The translations under genes were made by a program, and so were the position numbers. A DNA stretch of 64,000 nt, taken from the NCBI GenBank assembly GCA_015061165.1, contig SUXC01000008.1, forward strand, positions 1 to 64,000. Direction: 5' to 3'. Source of the stretch: Bacteroidales bacterium (GTDB lineage Bacteria > Bacteroidota > Bacteroidia > Bacteroidales > Paludibacteraceae). The notes beneath the pieces are model-generated. The model searched no databases. It was not told the DNA's origin and was given only the letters and a program-made list of their open reading frames with translations. Below, piece after piece: positions 37,834 to 46,030 of the stretch; positions within the stretch are counted from its first letter, which is position 1; every line of letters begins with the position of its first letter.

Positions 37834-38190
37834 ATGCGTAAACTAACACTTGATGATAAAAACATAACTTTTCTAAGAGGACAATATTATACCTTTGCCA
37901 CGGACCAAGATTTTATCAAATGGGCAGTATTGCCTTATGCTAAAATCAATGCCGATGGCAATCCACAAGTAGAGTTCACCCCAGCGTATTATCAAGCCAA
38001 AGAAGAATGTAAATCATTCGAGATCTTGGATCAAGCTTCAAAGATAATGGAAGAGGGCAAAATCACATTCTCTATTTGGCTCCCTAAACAATGTTGGACA
38101 CTATATGGCACCCCAAAGAAAGAGTTCACATTGAAAATAAGTGCGCTTCATAATAATAAACTTTCTGATTTGGAGTATGACTTCGATTAA
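37834..38190 (+). CDS. Unknown island protein after the metallopeptidase
   Basis: 118 residues from the ATG at 37834, four bases after the preceding stop. A longer frame to 37699 would overlap the peptidase gene by 130 bp and is not needed. The sequence begins RKLTLDDKNITFLRGQYYTF and is beta-rich with several aromatics. Not recognised. It ends the LRR-peptidase operon; a fresh promoter follows at 38239-38269. Confidence 0.45.
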   Translation: MRKLTLDDKNITFLRGQYYTFATDQDFIKWAVLPYAKINADGNPQVEFTPAYYQAKEECKSFEILDQASKIMEEGKITFSIWLPKQCWTLYGTPKKEFTLKISALHNNKLSDLEYDFD

Positions 38191-38238
38191 CCAAATCTGC
38201 ACCCTACACTAGAAAAATTGCCTCCAATGCGATTTTTA

Positions 38239-38269
38239 TTTGCATATCTCAAAAAAAAGTGTATCCTTG
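38239..38269 (+). promoter_or_regulatory. Promoter for the PD-(D/E)XK gene
   Basis: TTTG at 38239-38242, 19 bp, TATCCTTG at 38262-38269. It differs from the island element and is close to the normal promoter type. Confidence 0.65.
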
Positions 38270-38297
38270 CAGCACTTTTTGTGCAGCACTTTTTGTG
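38270..38297 (+). repeat. 14-bp tandem repeat of small hairpins in the leader
   Basis: CAGCACTTTTTGTG occurs twice in a row. Each holds GCAC-TTTTT-GTGC, so the start of the mRNA would carry two identical hairpins. It lies right at the predicted transcription start. Confidence 0.7.
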
Positions 38298-38363
38298 CAA
38301 TTCGATAAATAGCAGGATATGAAAGAGTTAGAAAATCCAACTAATTAAAAATAAATATATTCT

Positions 38364-39428
38364 ATGCCAACTTCATTAAGAATAAACCCAATGTTTCGTC
38401 TGTCGATGAGTTCATTGGAATTATTCCACTCCAACTTTTTAGAGTGGTTGTTTGATCTCGACCATGAAGCATTCTTGAAATGCTTTGGTCTGACAGTTAG
38501 TAATTCAGCTGCTTATACCATAGAGCGGGAGTACCATCTGGGTACAACAAAACTAGCAACCGGCAAAAATAAGCAATGGGTTACTGATATTGCAGTATTC
38601 GAAAACGGTAATCTGATTCTTATTATTGAAAACAAAATCAAGAGCACTCCCAGCAAAGGGCAATTGCTAAATCAAAGTACATTTGCTGGTACAGCCAAGA
38701 AAGTACTATTATCTCTTTTTGAATATTCAGGTACACTTCATGGTTTTATTCCAGTCTTATATAAAAATTTGATTGGCGAAATACGCAAAAATTATGCGCT
38801 AAGCAACTTATATATCAAAGATTACTATGATATGTTGGAGAGCTTGCAAGATATTTTAGATCATGATCGGTTAGTTATAGATTGGAGAGGAGGATATTAC
38901 ACAGCCCATTTGTCATCTACTGACTTAGAAACTTGTGGCATAATGGATGCTTTTCGAAAATATCAAGCAGCAAGTCTGGCGGATGAATTTGAGAATCGCT
39001 TTATCGCAAAGAATACTACTGGCTTACCCATGACTTGTGAGCATAGTCTAAACAACAAGCATGCTTGCACCACAATAGCGTATGAATTAAATAGTAGATT
39101 ATGCGTGGGTGTGCAAATAGAATATGACCAATTGCGTATATTCTTCGAAGACAAAAATAAGAAATTTAATATATCTAATGTAGATACCTATTGGAATAAT
39201 TGGTTTAAGCCGCTGACACCACTAGGAAAATCAACTAAAAAGGGTGGCCCCCATTATTGCAGTTACGATATGTCGAAGAGTTTATTCATATATCGTTATG
39301 TTAAATTAAATGATCTATTTAGCTCAAGTCCTATCAAGATCAACGATTTATGCATATATGTACAATGTATATTAGATAAAATCATTAATGAGTATCTACG
39401 TGGTACTATTTTCAATGTTTTGAAATAA
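38364..39428 (+). CDS. PD-(D/E)XK nuclease-superfamily protein (PF14281 type)
   Basis: 354 residues. The N-terminal third has the arrangement of the PF14281 group: SSLELFHSNFLEWLFD, then an EREYHLG strand and the core VTDIAVFENGNLILIIENKIKS, giving Asp and the ExK pair (ENK, with E two before K). A conserved glutamine follows in GQLLNQS. The rest is helical and strand-rich, probably for target binding. Family members are uncharacterised and often near defence or mobile genes. Own promoter and hairpin leader. Confidence 0.65.
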   Translation: MPTSLRINPMFRLSMSSLELFHSNFLEWLFDLDHEAFLKCFGLTVSNSAAYTIEREYHLGTTKLATGKNKQWVTDIAVFENGNLILIIENKIKSTPSKGQLLNQSTFAGTAKKVLLSLFEYSGTLHGFIPVLYKNLIGEIRKNYALSNLYIKDYYDMLESLQDILDHDRLVIDWRGGYYTAHLSSTDLETCGIMDAFRKYQAASLADEFENRFIAKNTTGLPMTCEHSLNNKHACTTIAYELNSRLCVGVQIEYDQLRIFFEDKNKKFNISNVDTYWNNWFKPLTPLGKSTKKGGPHYCSYDMSKSLFIYRYVKLNDLFSSSPIKINDLCIYVQCILDKIINEYLRGTIFNVLK

Positions 39429-39444
39429 ATCACTCAACCCTCCT

Positions 39445-39454
39445 CCCCCCCCCC
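39445..39454 (+). repeat. C10 homopolymer in the ribosome-binding region
   Basis: Ten C in a row end six bases before the ATG at 39461. Such tracts are prone to slippage, and this one lies where it could change translation or transcription of the gene. Confidence 0.75.
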
Positions 39455-39460
39455 TCACTT

Positions 39461-40294
39461 ATGAAACAATACATCAATAACCTATCGCAATCACTTCACC
39501 AAAGGAGTGAACAAGAGTTGCAACAGAGCATTGAAAGGCTATGTAAGTATTTGGTCATTAAGAGCAAAGAGTCTGCCAGCCAAACCATTATGGCAGATTC
39601 TTATGCCCTGCGCTACGAAGCAGGTACTTTGTATATGCAATGTGCCAATGACCCGCTACCTATTGCGCTTGCAGACTTCCATGATACCGATATTCTTCTT
39701 CGCATCCTGCGTAGCCTTATTCCGCAAGTGGAACAGATTATACGCTTAGAGGAAGAACTCTGCAATATGCATTTTGCTGCACAGCTAAACAAGCTTCAGA
39801 CCTTCAGCGTAGAAGAAATCATGGCTATTCAATCAGTCGTTCGAGATGATGCTACCAAGCGACAAGCCTACTTGCGTGCTATCGTAGAGGCTGGAGCCAT
39901 TGAACAAGTATGCCTCATGCGTGGCAGTGACTATGAATGGCTGGATCAACTCTCCGAAGAAGGCGATGTATATGCTACCTGCTGCGTGATATGGGGACTT
40001 AACCACCATGCTACAGCCCGCAACGAAGAGCTCGCTGCTAACGAACAAGGTATCACCCTATCCGTAGCACGATTTGAAGAGACAGAGGGCGCGGTTTTTG
40101 GTGGTAAGTTCAAGTCCGATAGCGCGAAAAAGATAGTCAATCATATTGCATCTACATGCCGACTGGACATCTATAGCCGCATTGTAGGTACTTTGACCAA
40201 CCATGAACTTCAGCTGCTATTGCAATGCTCGCAATATGCCGAATACGACAATAGCTGTTTCCAAGACGAACTCTCTCGCAGAAACAATCCATAA
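39461..40294 (+). CDS. Unknown island protein with paralogous N-terminus
   Basis: 277 residues, cytosolic. The first 35 residues (MKQYINNLSQSLHQRSEQELQ, then SIERLCKYLVIK) match those of the 41763 protein (MRQYVQEIAQVLHLMSEQEL, SIEKFCQYLLFK), and the helix that follows the small beta section is also shared. The remaining half is helical with no motif I recognise. The C10 run just before its start makes phase variation possible. Confidence 0.5.
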   Translation: MKQYINNLSQSLHQRSEQELQQSIERLCKYLVIKSKESASQTIMADSYALRYEAGTLYMQCANDPLPIALADFHDTDILLRILRSLIPQVEQIIRLEEELCNMHFAAQLNKLQTFSVEEIMAIQSVVRDDATKRQAYLRAIVEAGAIEQVCLMRGSDYEWLDQLSEEGDVYATCCVIWGLNHHATARNEELAANEQGITLSVARFEETEGAVFGGKFKSDSAKKIVNHIASTCRLDIYSRIVGTLTNHELQLLLQCSQYAEYDNSCFQDELSRRNNP

Positions 40295-40313
40295 TACACT
40301 GCTATCAATCATA

Positions 40314-40390
40314 TTTTGCAAACTCGACTTTGCAAAATAAATAAATGTGCTTGCGTTTTTGAATTTTTTGCATTTGTTTTCTATATTATG
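40314..40390 (+). promoter_or_regulatory. Island promoter-like element, copy C
   Basis: TTTTGCAAACTCGACTTTGC, AAAATAAATAAATGTGC, then TTTG (40358-40361), 20 bp, TATATTAT (40382-40389). The upstream block is almost the same as in A (32225). The gene at 40417 starts 28 bp later. Confidence 0.75.
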
Positions 40391-40416
40391 CATGTAATTT
40401 CAAAAATGCAAGCTTT

Positions 40417-40740
40417 ATGATCAACTTCAAAAAATTCCAAACCTCAGAAAAAACATTCATCGCTGACCAAAATCGCCTTTATTTGGGGGTACTACCACTT
40501 CATCTTGCCCACAAGGGGGGCTCCAAATCCACAGCTCAACTGGGGCTCTTTCTCCTTGACCAACGACAAGGTAAAACACTTATCTTCAAAACAGGGAAAA
40601 ACTTCTACAAACCACTTACAGCTAAAGTACTCACTAATACACAAACTGGTCAAGAAATTTGCTTTATCCAATACAAAGATGCTCAAATAATGCTCGAGGC
40701 GCCCATATACAAATCCAACAGGCGCCGCAAAGCGGCTTAA
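40417..40740 (+). CDS. Small basic island protein
   Basis: 107 residues, mostly beta strands (LYLGVLPLHLA, AQLGLFLLDQRQGKTLIFKTG) with a basic end (KSNRRRKAA). Not recognised. The last codons contain the hairpin GCCGC-AAA-GCGGC. It is the first gene after element C and 67 bp before the Sel1-like gene. Confidence 0.45.
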   Translation: MINFKKFQTSEKTFIADQNRLYLGVLPLHLAHKGGSKSTAQLGLFLLDQRQGKTLIFKTGKNFYKPLTAKVLTNTQTGQEICFIQYKDAQIMLEAPIYKSNRRRKAA

Positions 40741-40807
40741 AAAGGGAAAAACACCCTCTCCAATGACTAATATAATTCACATAACCCATAACAAAAAAAT
40801 AGATAGT

Positions 40808-41743
40808 ATGAAGACAAACCCACAAAACACAGGAAATTTAGCACTTGATCAATTACTCCAATACCAACGAAATAATAGATATCAAACTTGGACAGAAGAC
40901 TTTGTGGATGAAGATACTGGCCAAGTTGAACAGGTTGAACACTCCCTACTAATTGATTCTGAATATGACGAAGAAGAAGCACGATTACTTGATATTGTGT
41001 ATAAACATATCCATGATATCTCTACAGAAAGACTTTTAGAGTTAAGACAACTTATGTTCTTTGGGCTTGATGACATGCCTCTATTGAGAGAATTGGCTCA
41101 TCGTGGTGAACCTCAAAGCATTGAAACGCTACGCCATCGTGAGCTGTTAAATACATACGACAAAGCGTCGGAAGATATGGATATCCCAACATTGGTCGAA
41201 CTACACAAGCAGGGGCTGGAAGAGGCTTCCATATTTTTAGGAAATACCTACTATTTTGGTGATAAAGAAAAAGGTATCATCAGCGACCTCAAACTGGCAA
41301 AAGAATATTTTCCAGCAGAGTATTTTGACCATTATTTTGATGTTGACCCTAACTTGCCCGAGGATGTAGTACGCTGCATGGATGGAAGACTGATTCCCAT
41401 TACATCCAATCTATTTGAAGACACCCCATTATCAGGAATCAAACTGGAATACATTACCCCTAAAAAGATAGTGGATCTCATTGCTCATTATGTCCATAAT
41501 CGCCAACCAGAGGAGTATTATGATATCCAAGTCCGTTTCTTTAGTCGTTCACCAAAAACATATGCCAATATTTTTGGCACTCAACTCGACGAAGGTAGTT
41601 GGTATCTATACATTGATATAAATGGTGTAGATGACTTTGGCGATGCGTTGAAAGAGGCCTTGAAAAAAGAAGTGCCCAGCGAAGACTGGAAAGCAGAGTG
41701 TTGGTATGGTAGTATCGTCTGCTATAATCAAGATATGGTTTAA
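40808..41743 (+). CDS. Sel1-like island protein with C-terminal paralogous domain
   Basis: 311 residues from the ATG at 40808; the ATG at 40763 is also possible, but the A-rich leader favours the later one. Residues about 60-190 look like Sel1/TPR-type helices (LLRELAHRGEPQSIETL, then LVELHKQGLEEASIFLGNTYYFGDKEKGI). The last 110 residues are a relative of the whole 33664 protein. A similar Sel1-like segment is found in the 43325 protein. This is a two-part protein built from modules used elsewhere in the island. Function unknown. Confidence 0.5.
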   Translation: MKTNPQNTGNLALDQLLQYQRNNRYQTWTEDFVDEDTGQVEQVEHSLLIDSEYDEEEARLLDIVYKHIHDISTERLLELRQLMFFGLDDMPLLRELAHRGEPQSIETLRHRELLNTYDKASEDMDIPTLVELHKQGLEEASIFLGNTYYFGDKEKGIISDLKLAKEYFPAEYFDHYFDVDPNLPEDVVRCMDGRLIPITSNLFEDTPLSGIKLEYITPKKIVDLIAHYVHNRQPEEYYDIQVRFFSRSPKTYANIFGTQLDEGSWYLYIDINGVDDFGDALKEALKKEVPSEDWKAECWYGSIVCYNQDMV

Positions 41744-41762
41744 CAAACTCCCACGTTAAGGT

Positions 41763-42188
41763 ATGCGACAATATGTACAAGAGATAGCTCAGGTGCTTCA
41801 CCTAATGAGCGAGCAGGAACTGAAAGATAGCATCGAAAAATTTTGTCAGTATCTGCTATTTAAATACGGCGAATACTATATAGATGATTTTGACGATGAT
41901 ACTACAAAACCCGTGTTCGACACCGTACGAACAGGCGAATACACCATCCGCCTATCGGGCAGAACCATCACCTGCCAAAACATCCACAGCAACCATGGCA
42001 CCCTGTCCTTAGTATCAATCTCCCTTCCCTTTAGGGAGGGGGCGGGGGTAGGCTCATCTCTCCCCCTCACTGCACTAAAGGGCAAACCCAACCACATCGC
42101 GGTCGCCAAAGCCCTCATAGAGATGGTGAACGGATTGCACCAAGCCGAAGAACGCATGTTCGGTCCCGAAGCTGCCGAATGGTACTAA
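41763..42188 (+). CDS. Island protein related to 39461, with a repeat inserted in frame
   Basis: 141 residues. The N-terminus is the same module as in the 39461 protein. Residues about 83-105 (SISLPFREGAGVGSSLPL) are not protein-like; they are the translation of a palindromic GGGAGGG-type element seen all over Bacteroidota genomes (42020-42082). The shared helix resumes after it (IAVAKALIEMVNGLHQAEE). Either the protein tolerates the insert or the gene is decaying. Confidence 0.5.
   Translation: MRQYVQEIAQVLHLMSEQELKDSIEKFCQYLLFKYGEYYIDDFDDDTTKPVFDTVRTGEYTIRLSGRTITCQNIHSNHGTLSLVSISLPFREGAGVGSSLPLTALKGKPNHIAVAKALIEMVNGLHQAEERMFGPEAAEWY
42020..42082 (+). repeat. CCCTTTAGGGAGGG palindromic repeat in a coding region
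   Basis: TCCCTTCCCTTTAGGGAGGG followed by GGCGGGGGTAGGC and a C-rich right part. It is much richer in G and C than the surrounding gene and is read as FREGAGVGSS. Confidence 0.7.
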
Positions 42189-42218
42189 GATACTCCATAA
42201 CTCACTTATTACATTGTA

Positions 42219-42932
42219 ATGACTAAGAAAAACTTTTTGGATGATTACATCTCAGGGATATTCAACAATGATAATTTGGTCAGCATGCGTGATGGGCGCA
42301 CACCTTTAGTATTTGGCGAATATGCACAACATGGCTATATCATCATTAGCCCCTGCAGCAGTATGAATGATGCAGATGCGATTCCTCACATTCGTACAAT
42401 GATTGATAGTATTCGACAAACAAAGTATTCCTACATGCCCGTATATGCTCGTTTTATCAAAGATGCAGATATTTACCACGAAGAACATGTGTATGTCAAG
42501 GCGATTGCTATCTTCAATTATAATCATGGACATGATTGGAAAACTGGATGCCAAATCAAACGGCCGGGTACAGCAGAAACTTTGAAGAACCTACTAGATT
42601 TTGGGATAGAATTGGCAAAACAATTCCACCAAAGGGAGTTTTTGTATAAAGCTCCTCACCAACTATTACAAGCGATCGATCAGAACGGCAATTTAATAGA
42701 TAAGAGTTGCTTAGAGGATATCATTGACGGACGACCACTTGTCACTTCCTACTTTGCGAGATTGTATAATCATATGTTAGGGGGCGAACCTCCAGAGTTT
42801 ACCCAATCTAGGAATTATATACAATTCTACAAGATATTGTCCTCATTTGCTGGCTGCTATGCCAATCCTGCGCCATTGGGAATAAGCGAACGTCAATGCC
42901 GAATAGCCCACAAAGAGATATTTATCAAGTAG
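42219..42932 (+). CDS. Unknown island protein
   Basis: 237 residues, cytosolic, mixed strands and helices (GRTPLVFGEYAQHGYIIISP, then YVKAIAIFNYNHGHDW). The second half is helical and ends in a cysteine-bearing tail. No motif recognised. It starts 30 bp after the 41763 gene, so it is probably cotranscribed from element C. Element D follows it. Confidence 0.45.
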   Translation: MTKKNFLDDYISGIFNNDNLVSMRDGRTPLVFGEYAQHGYIIISPCSSMNDADAIPHIRTMIDSIRQTKYSYMPVYARFIKDADIYHEEHVYVKAIAIFNYNHGHDWKTGCQIKRPGTAETLKNLLDFGIELAKQFHQREFLYKAPHQLLQAIDQNGNLIDKSCLEDIIDGRPLVTSYFARLYNHMLGGEPPEFTQSRNYIQFYKILSSFAGCYANPAPLGISERQCRIAHKEIFIK

Positions 42933-42978
42933 TAAAAATGCTATCTTGGTGTAAGAAAGCACTTTATTATAGAGTATT

Positions 42979-43056
42979 TTTTTGCAAACTCCACTTTGCA
43001 AAAAAAATATATGTGCATTCATTTTTGAAATTTTTTATTTTTGAACTATATTATAT
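42979..43056 (+). promoter_or_regulatory. Island promoter-like element, copy D
   Basis: TTTTGCAAACTCCACTTTGC, A-rich run, TGTGCATTC, then TTTG (43024-43027), 19 bp, TATATTAT (43047-43054). The next gene starts at 43111. Confidence 0.75.
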
Positions 43057-43110
43057 GTGTAAATTGCAACAGAGCAATAATTAAATGTTTAACAATAAAA
43101 TTTACACATT

Positions 43111-43314
43111 ATGGTACAAGTAAAATTATTTCAAGAGAAAACACCTTATCTCGAGGTTTTTGAAAAACAAGTAAACGAGTTCTTACAACAGCACAGCCAG
43201 GATATCAAAGTGGTAGATATCCGATATACAGCGGAAAGCCCCAACCCACATAATAGCGTTTGGAAAAACTGGACGGCTATGCTCGTATATGAAACCGAAA
43301 AACCAATCCAATAA
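43111..43314 (+). CDS. Cse60-like small protein
   Basis: 67 residues that resemble the Cse60 family known from Bacillus sporulation: VKLF-E at the start, a central helix EKQVNEFLQQH, the strand IKVVDIRY and the end strand AMLVYE. The biochemical role of that family is not established, and there is no sporulation here, so the name only marks likeness. First gene after element D. Confidence 0.5.
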   Translation: MVQVKLFQEKTPYLEVFEKQVNEFLQQHSQDIKVVDIRYTAESPNPHNSVWKNWTAMLVYETEKPIQ

Positions 43315-43324
43315 TCCATCCACT

Positions 43325-43978
43325 ATGAAAACGAATCGCACCCTCTCAGCCACTGATCTGCACAATATGGAAGTGGGAGAATTTATGCTACGCAGTATAT
43401 ATGCTTGCAAGGACAATCCTGCCGATCAACCCATCATCCAAGAAATGTACCGCCGCGACAAAATAGGAACGGCATACCAATTCGGAGATGTAGAAACGCT
43501 ATTGCAAGAACTATCGCACGACAATATCTCTGCTGCTGAGCACCTGGGCATGCTCTATGAGCTGGGCAACGAGCAATATGGCATCTATATCGACAAAGCG
43601 CGTGCACAATCGTACTACGATATGTTAGGTTATAACCCGATGGATGATCTATCGGAAGAGGATATGATACTAGAACCAAAACCAACCATCGTGACCTATC
43701 AACTATCGGGCAACGCAGATGACCTCAAAGCCATTGAGCAGATAATCCATTCGTTGGCTAAATTCTACGGAACGCCTAATGGCGAAGTGAATGTACAAGG
43801 ACTGATGAAAGTGCTGGTAGGATCGGATGCCTACGAATATAGAGGCAATATACTAAGCATGACCTATATAGATGAGCAAACCCTGCATATCAAAGCCGAA
43901 GTGAGAAAAACCGAAGCCCTACGATATGCCATCAGCCAATGCTTTAGCAATATCCGCGTAGAGATAATCGAAGAGTAA
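43325..43978 (+). CDS. Sel1-like island protein 2
   Basis: 217 residues from the ATG at 43325 (an upstream in-frame ATG at 43289 lies inside the previous gene). The first 110 residues are helical and Sel1-like (ISAAEHLGMLYELGNEQYGIYIDKARAQSYYDMLGY). The last 100 form a separate domain (TYQLSGNADDLKAIEQIIHSLAKFYGT) with alternating strands and helices. The plan, Sel1-like helices plus a small alpha-beta domain, is the same as in the 40808 protein. Unknown function. Confidence 0.5.
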   Translation: MKTNRTLSATDLHNMEVGEFMLRSIYACKDNPADQPIIQEMYRRDKIGTAYQFGDVETLLQELSHDNISAAEHLGMLYELGNEQYGIYIDKARAQSYYDMLGYNPMDDLSEEDMILEPKPTIVTYQLSGNADDLKAIEQIIHSLAKFYGTPNGEVNVQGLMKVLVGSDAYEYRGNILSMTYIDEQTLHIKAEVRKTEALRYAISQCFSNIRVEIIEE

Positions 43979-44004
43979 ATAATGCACTAAAAAATAGAAC
44001 AATT

Positions 44005-44442
44005 ATGTCAAAAACAGCCAAACAAAAATTTGCACGTAGAGTGCTTTGGGAATTCTTAATCTCCTTGCTAATCAATGTGGCAATAGGTGCTTTTATTGCA
44101 TATCACACCGATCTAGAGGATTTCTGGCCCATGATGATAACCCTCTTTATTGGCACATTTGTAGGATTCGTCTTCTGTGATTTTGTTATCTGTTATACCC
44201 CGGAGCGAATGCATGAGAACTATGGCGATGGCAAAGGCAATTTGCTTATTTCTTTTGAGTGGAGCAATCCGATGTTTCTGCTAAAATTCATTCTATGGAA
44301 TATATTCTTTATCTTCATCGGATGGGTAGTAATCGTGATCATAGGTGATAGTTTTGCCAGCAAGCTGCCCGCCATCATCTATTTCGGCGTATTTCTAATC
44401 TTTGTTGTGAAATTTTTGATTGACAATTACAAAAAGAACTAA
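44005..44442 (+). CDS. Four-helix membrane protein of the island
   Basis: 145 residues with four hydrophobic segments (about 16-33, 42-65, 90-112, 120-138) and a basic N-terminus. The second loop holds DFVICYTPERMHENYGDGKG. Not recognised. Its stop is 3 bp before the next start, so it is cotranscribed with the following, split gene, which also codes for membrane helices. Confidence 0.5.
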   Translation: MSKTAKQKFARRVLWEFLISLLINVAIGAFIAYHTDLEDFWPMMITLFIGTFVGFVFCDFVICYTPERMHENYGDGKGNLLISFEWSNPMFLLKFILWNIFFIFIGWVVIVIIGDSFASKLPAIIYFGVFLIFVVKFLIDNYKKN

Positions 44443-44445
44443 TCC

Positions 44446-45274
44446 ATGCAATCCGAAAACATACACCATCAGCAGTTCTCAGGCCGCTTGCACTATGAAC
44501 TGCAGCAACTAGAGACATGGAGCGATGAGACCCTAGTTGATTATATCATCTATACCATGCAACGCAAAGGTATGACCCAATATAGCACCGCCCTTATCCC
44601 TGGTTATCTCGGTCATAAATACGACCGTCCTCAAGGTTGGCACTTGCTCTTCTGGCCATTCCTCGGCGGCTATCGACACGCATACGAATGGAATCGCGTG
44701 TTTCTAAAAGACGGAGAGTTGCTTTTCGAACTCGAAGAGCGTATCAACAAATACAAGTATGACCTTTTTGAGGATACTTTCCTCGAAAAGATATTCCCCC
44801 TCACCAGTTGGTACAACCGTAGGAGAACGCTATTGTCCAAAAATCATTACACACTGCCATGCGGATGAATTCTTTGCTATGCAGCGCCAACTGCCTAAAA
44901 ATCTCAAGCGGCTTGATAAGCATAATGAGTTGGCATGGTTGGCTTGTAGCATACAATTTCGTAATCCACAACGAGAAGCTGCGGAGGCAGCTCGTCGCCC
45001 CAAGATGACCTTAGAGCAAGCTATGGCGCTAGCCGATGCACCGATTTTGAAGGTGCGTTCGATGCAGGAAATCAAAGATGAGTGCTTTGGTCCTAAGAAA
45101 ACGAAATTCTCGCTCCGACTGCTATGTATCTTCCTCGTCTCGGTTGTGGTCAGCATACCAGTTGGTATTTTCCTCCATAATATGGTGGCGACACTCATTT
45201 TCTTTGGCATGTGGTTTGGCATTAGTTTGCTGATCGATCTGTTCGAACATCACACCCGAGTTTATATTAAGTGA
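44446..45274 (+). pseudogene. Membrane-associated island gene split by a frameshift
   Basis: Two overlapping frames. The first (44446-44868, 140 residues) reads LHYELQQLETWSDETLVDYI then GWHLLFWPFLGGYRHAYEW and ends in a short unnatural tail. The second, +1 relative to the first, is open from 44759 to 45274, and its natural part begins around DEFFAMQRQLPKNLKRLDK and ends in two membrane helices. A single-base change near the A5 run at about 44839-44843 would join them into one protein of about 275 residues. If the second part is separately translated, ATG 44880 is its likely start. Sequencing or assembly error cannot be excluded. Confidence 0.5.
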
Positions 45275-45276
45275 TA

Positions 45277-45399
45277 ATGATTGATTTAAAAGAGTTTATT
45301 ACAAAAAATGGAAAATATATATCTGTTGAAACATTTTTGTTTTGGGGTGCCAGCGACGTGTCGCTCTTCCAACCCAAACAAAATATTTCCTTGAATTGA
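45277..45399 (+). CDS. Possible 40-residue protein ending in a palindrome
   Basis: ATG 45277 opens MIDLKEFITKNGKYISVETF and continues through the palindrome at 45340-45392 to a TGA. The front looks like a real protein start, and the back (WGASDVSLFQPKQ) is palindrome translation. Probably a truncated gene. Confidence 0.35.
   Translation: MIDLKEFITKNGKYISVETFLFWGASDVSLFQPKQNISLN
45340..45392. repeat. Long imperfect palindrome
   Basis: TTTGTTTTGGG-T ... A-CCCAAACAAA outside and AGCGAC-GT-GTCGCT inside. It could be a terminator for both strands or a small palindromic repeat element. Confidence 0.6.
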
Positions 45400-45492
45400 C
45401 GAAAATTGACGTCAAAATTGACCTTAATTGTCGTTTAAAATTTAATCAGTTCAACTTGTGTATATAGTTCCCAAAAATCAGAGATTACTACT

Positions 45493-45708
45493 ATGCCCAT
45501 GCGCCAATTTAAGAAAACCAAACGTGTCATCACACGCGAAGAACAAATGACTATGCACGAAAGTGCTAAAAGGTCAGCCGAGCGTGACCGCCAAGAGAAA
45601 GAACGCCTCATCGCCGAAGGCAAACTCCGCCGAGAATTTATCAAAGTAGATGCCAAAACGACGATTGTCAGGTATATACCTATTGACATAACCGCAATAA
45701 ATACATAA
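45493..45708 (+). CDS. Small charged helical protein
   Basis: 71 residues, mostly one long charged helix (REEQMTMHESAKRSAERDRQEKERLIAEGKLRR) and a short strand end. Unknown. Six bases before the next gene, so probably one transcript. Confidence 0.45.
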   Translation: MPMRQFKKTKRVITREEQMTMHESAKRSAERDRQEKERLIAEGKLRREFIKVDAKTTIVRYIPIDITAINT

Positions 45709-45714
45709 TACACT

Positions 45715-45957
45715 ATGCAACAGACGGACAAAAGACATTACAAGCGTCGTTACTATTATCTAACAGCGCACTCCGAGCAGGAGAAAAAGCAACTGCTATC
45801 TGAACTCATTCACGGCAACAATCTATTGGGTTATCCCACCTATGTCGATATCCGCAAAAATCGCATACGCATCAAGGTGCTAATTCCACAACTATATCCT
45901 GACGCACCAAAAAGCTATTGGGAGATTTATCTTATCAAGTTAAGATATAATAAATAG
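45715..45957 (+). CDS. Small basic protein
   Basis: 80 residues, basic, with the pattern helix (HSEQEKKQLLSELIHGNN) then strands (PTYVDIRKNRIRIKVLIPQLY). Not recognised. A good terminator follows at 46001-46030, closing the island's run of plus-strand genes. Confidence 0.45.
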   Translation: MQQTDKRHYKRRYYYLTAHSEQEKKQLLSELIHGNNLLGYPTYVDIRKNRIRIKVLIPQLYPDAPKSYWEIYLIKLRYNK

Positions 45958-46000
45958 CAACCCCATTTCAATAATACTATTGTATTCCCCATCTCTCCCC

Positions 46001-46030
46001 GCAGCACCCTCACACGGTGCTGCTTTTTTT
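46001..46030 (+). terminator. Terminator at the end of the island gene run
   Basis: GCAGCACC / GGTGCTGC stem followed by seven T. Confidence 0.9.

Noticed and set aside
32225..43056. Promoter-like copies as integron attC or recombination sites
   Set aside because: They lack the paired inverted boxes of attC and no integrase is present; position and box spacing fit promoters better.
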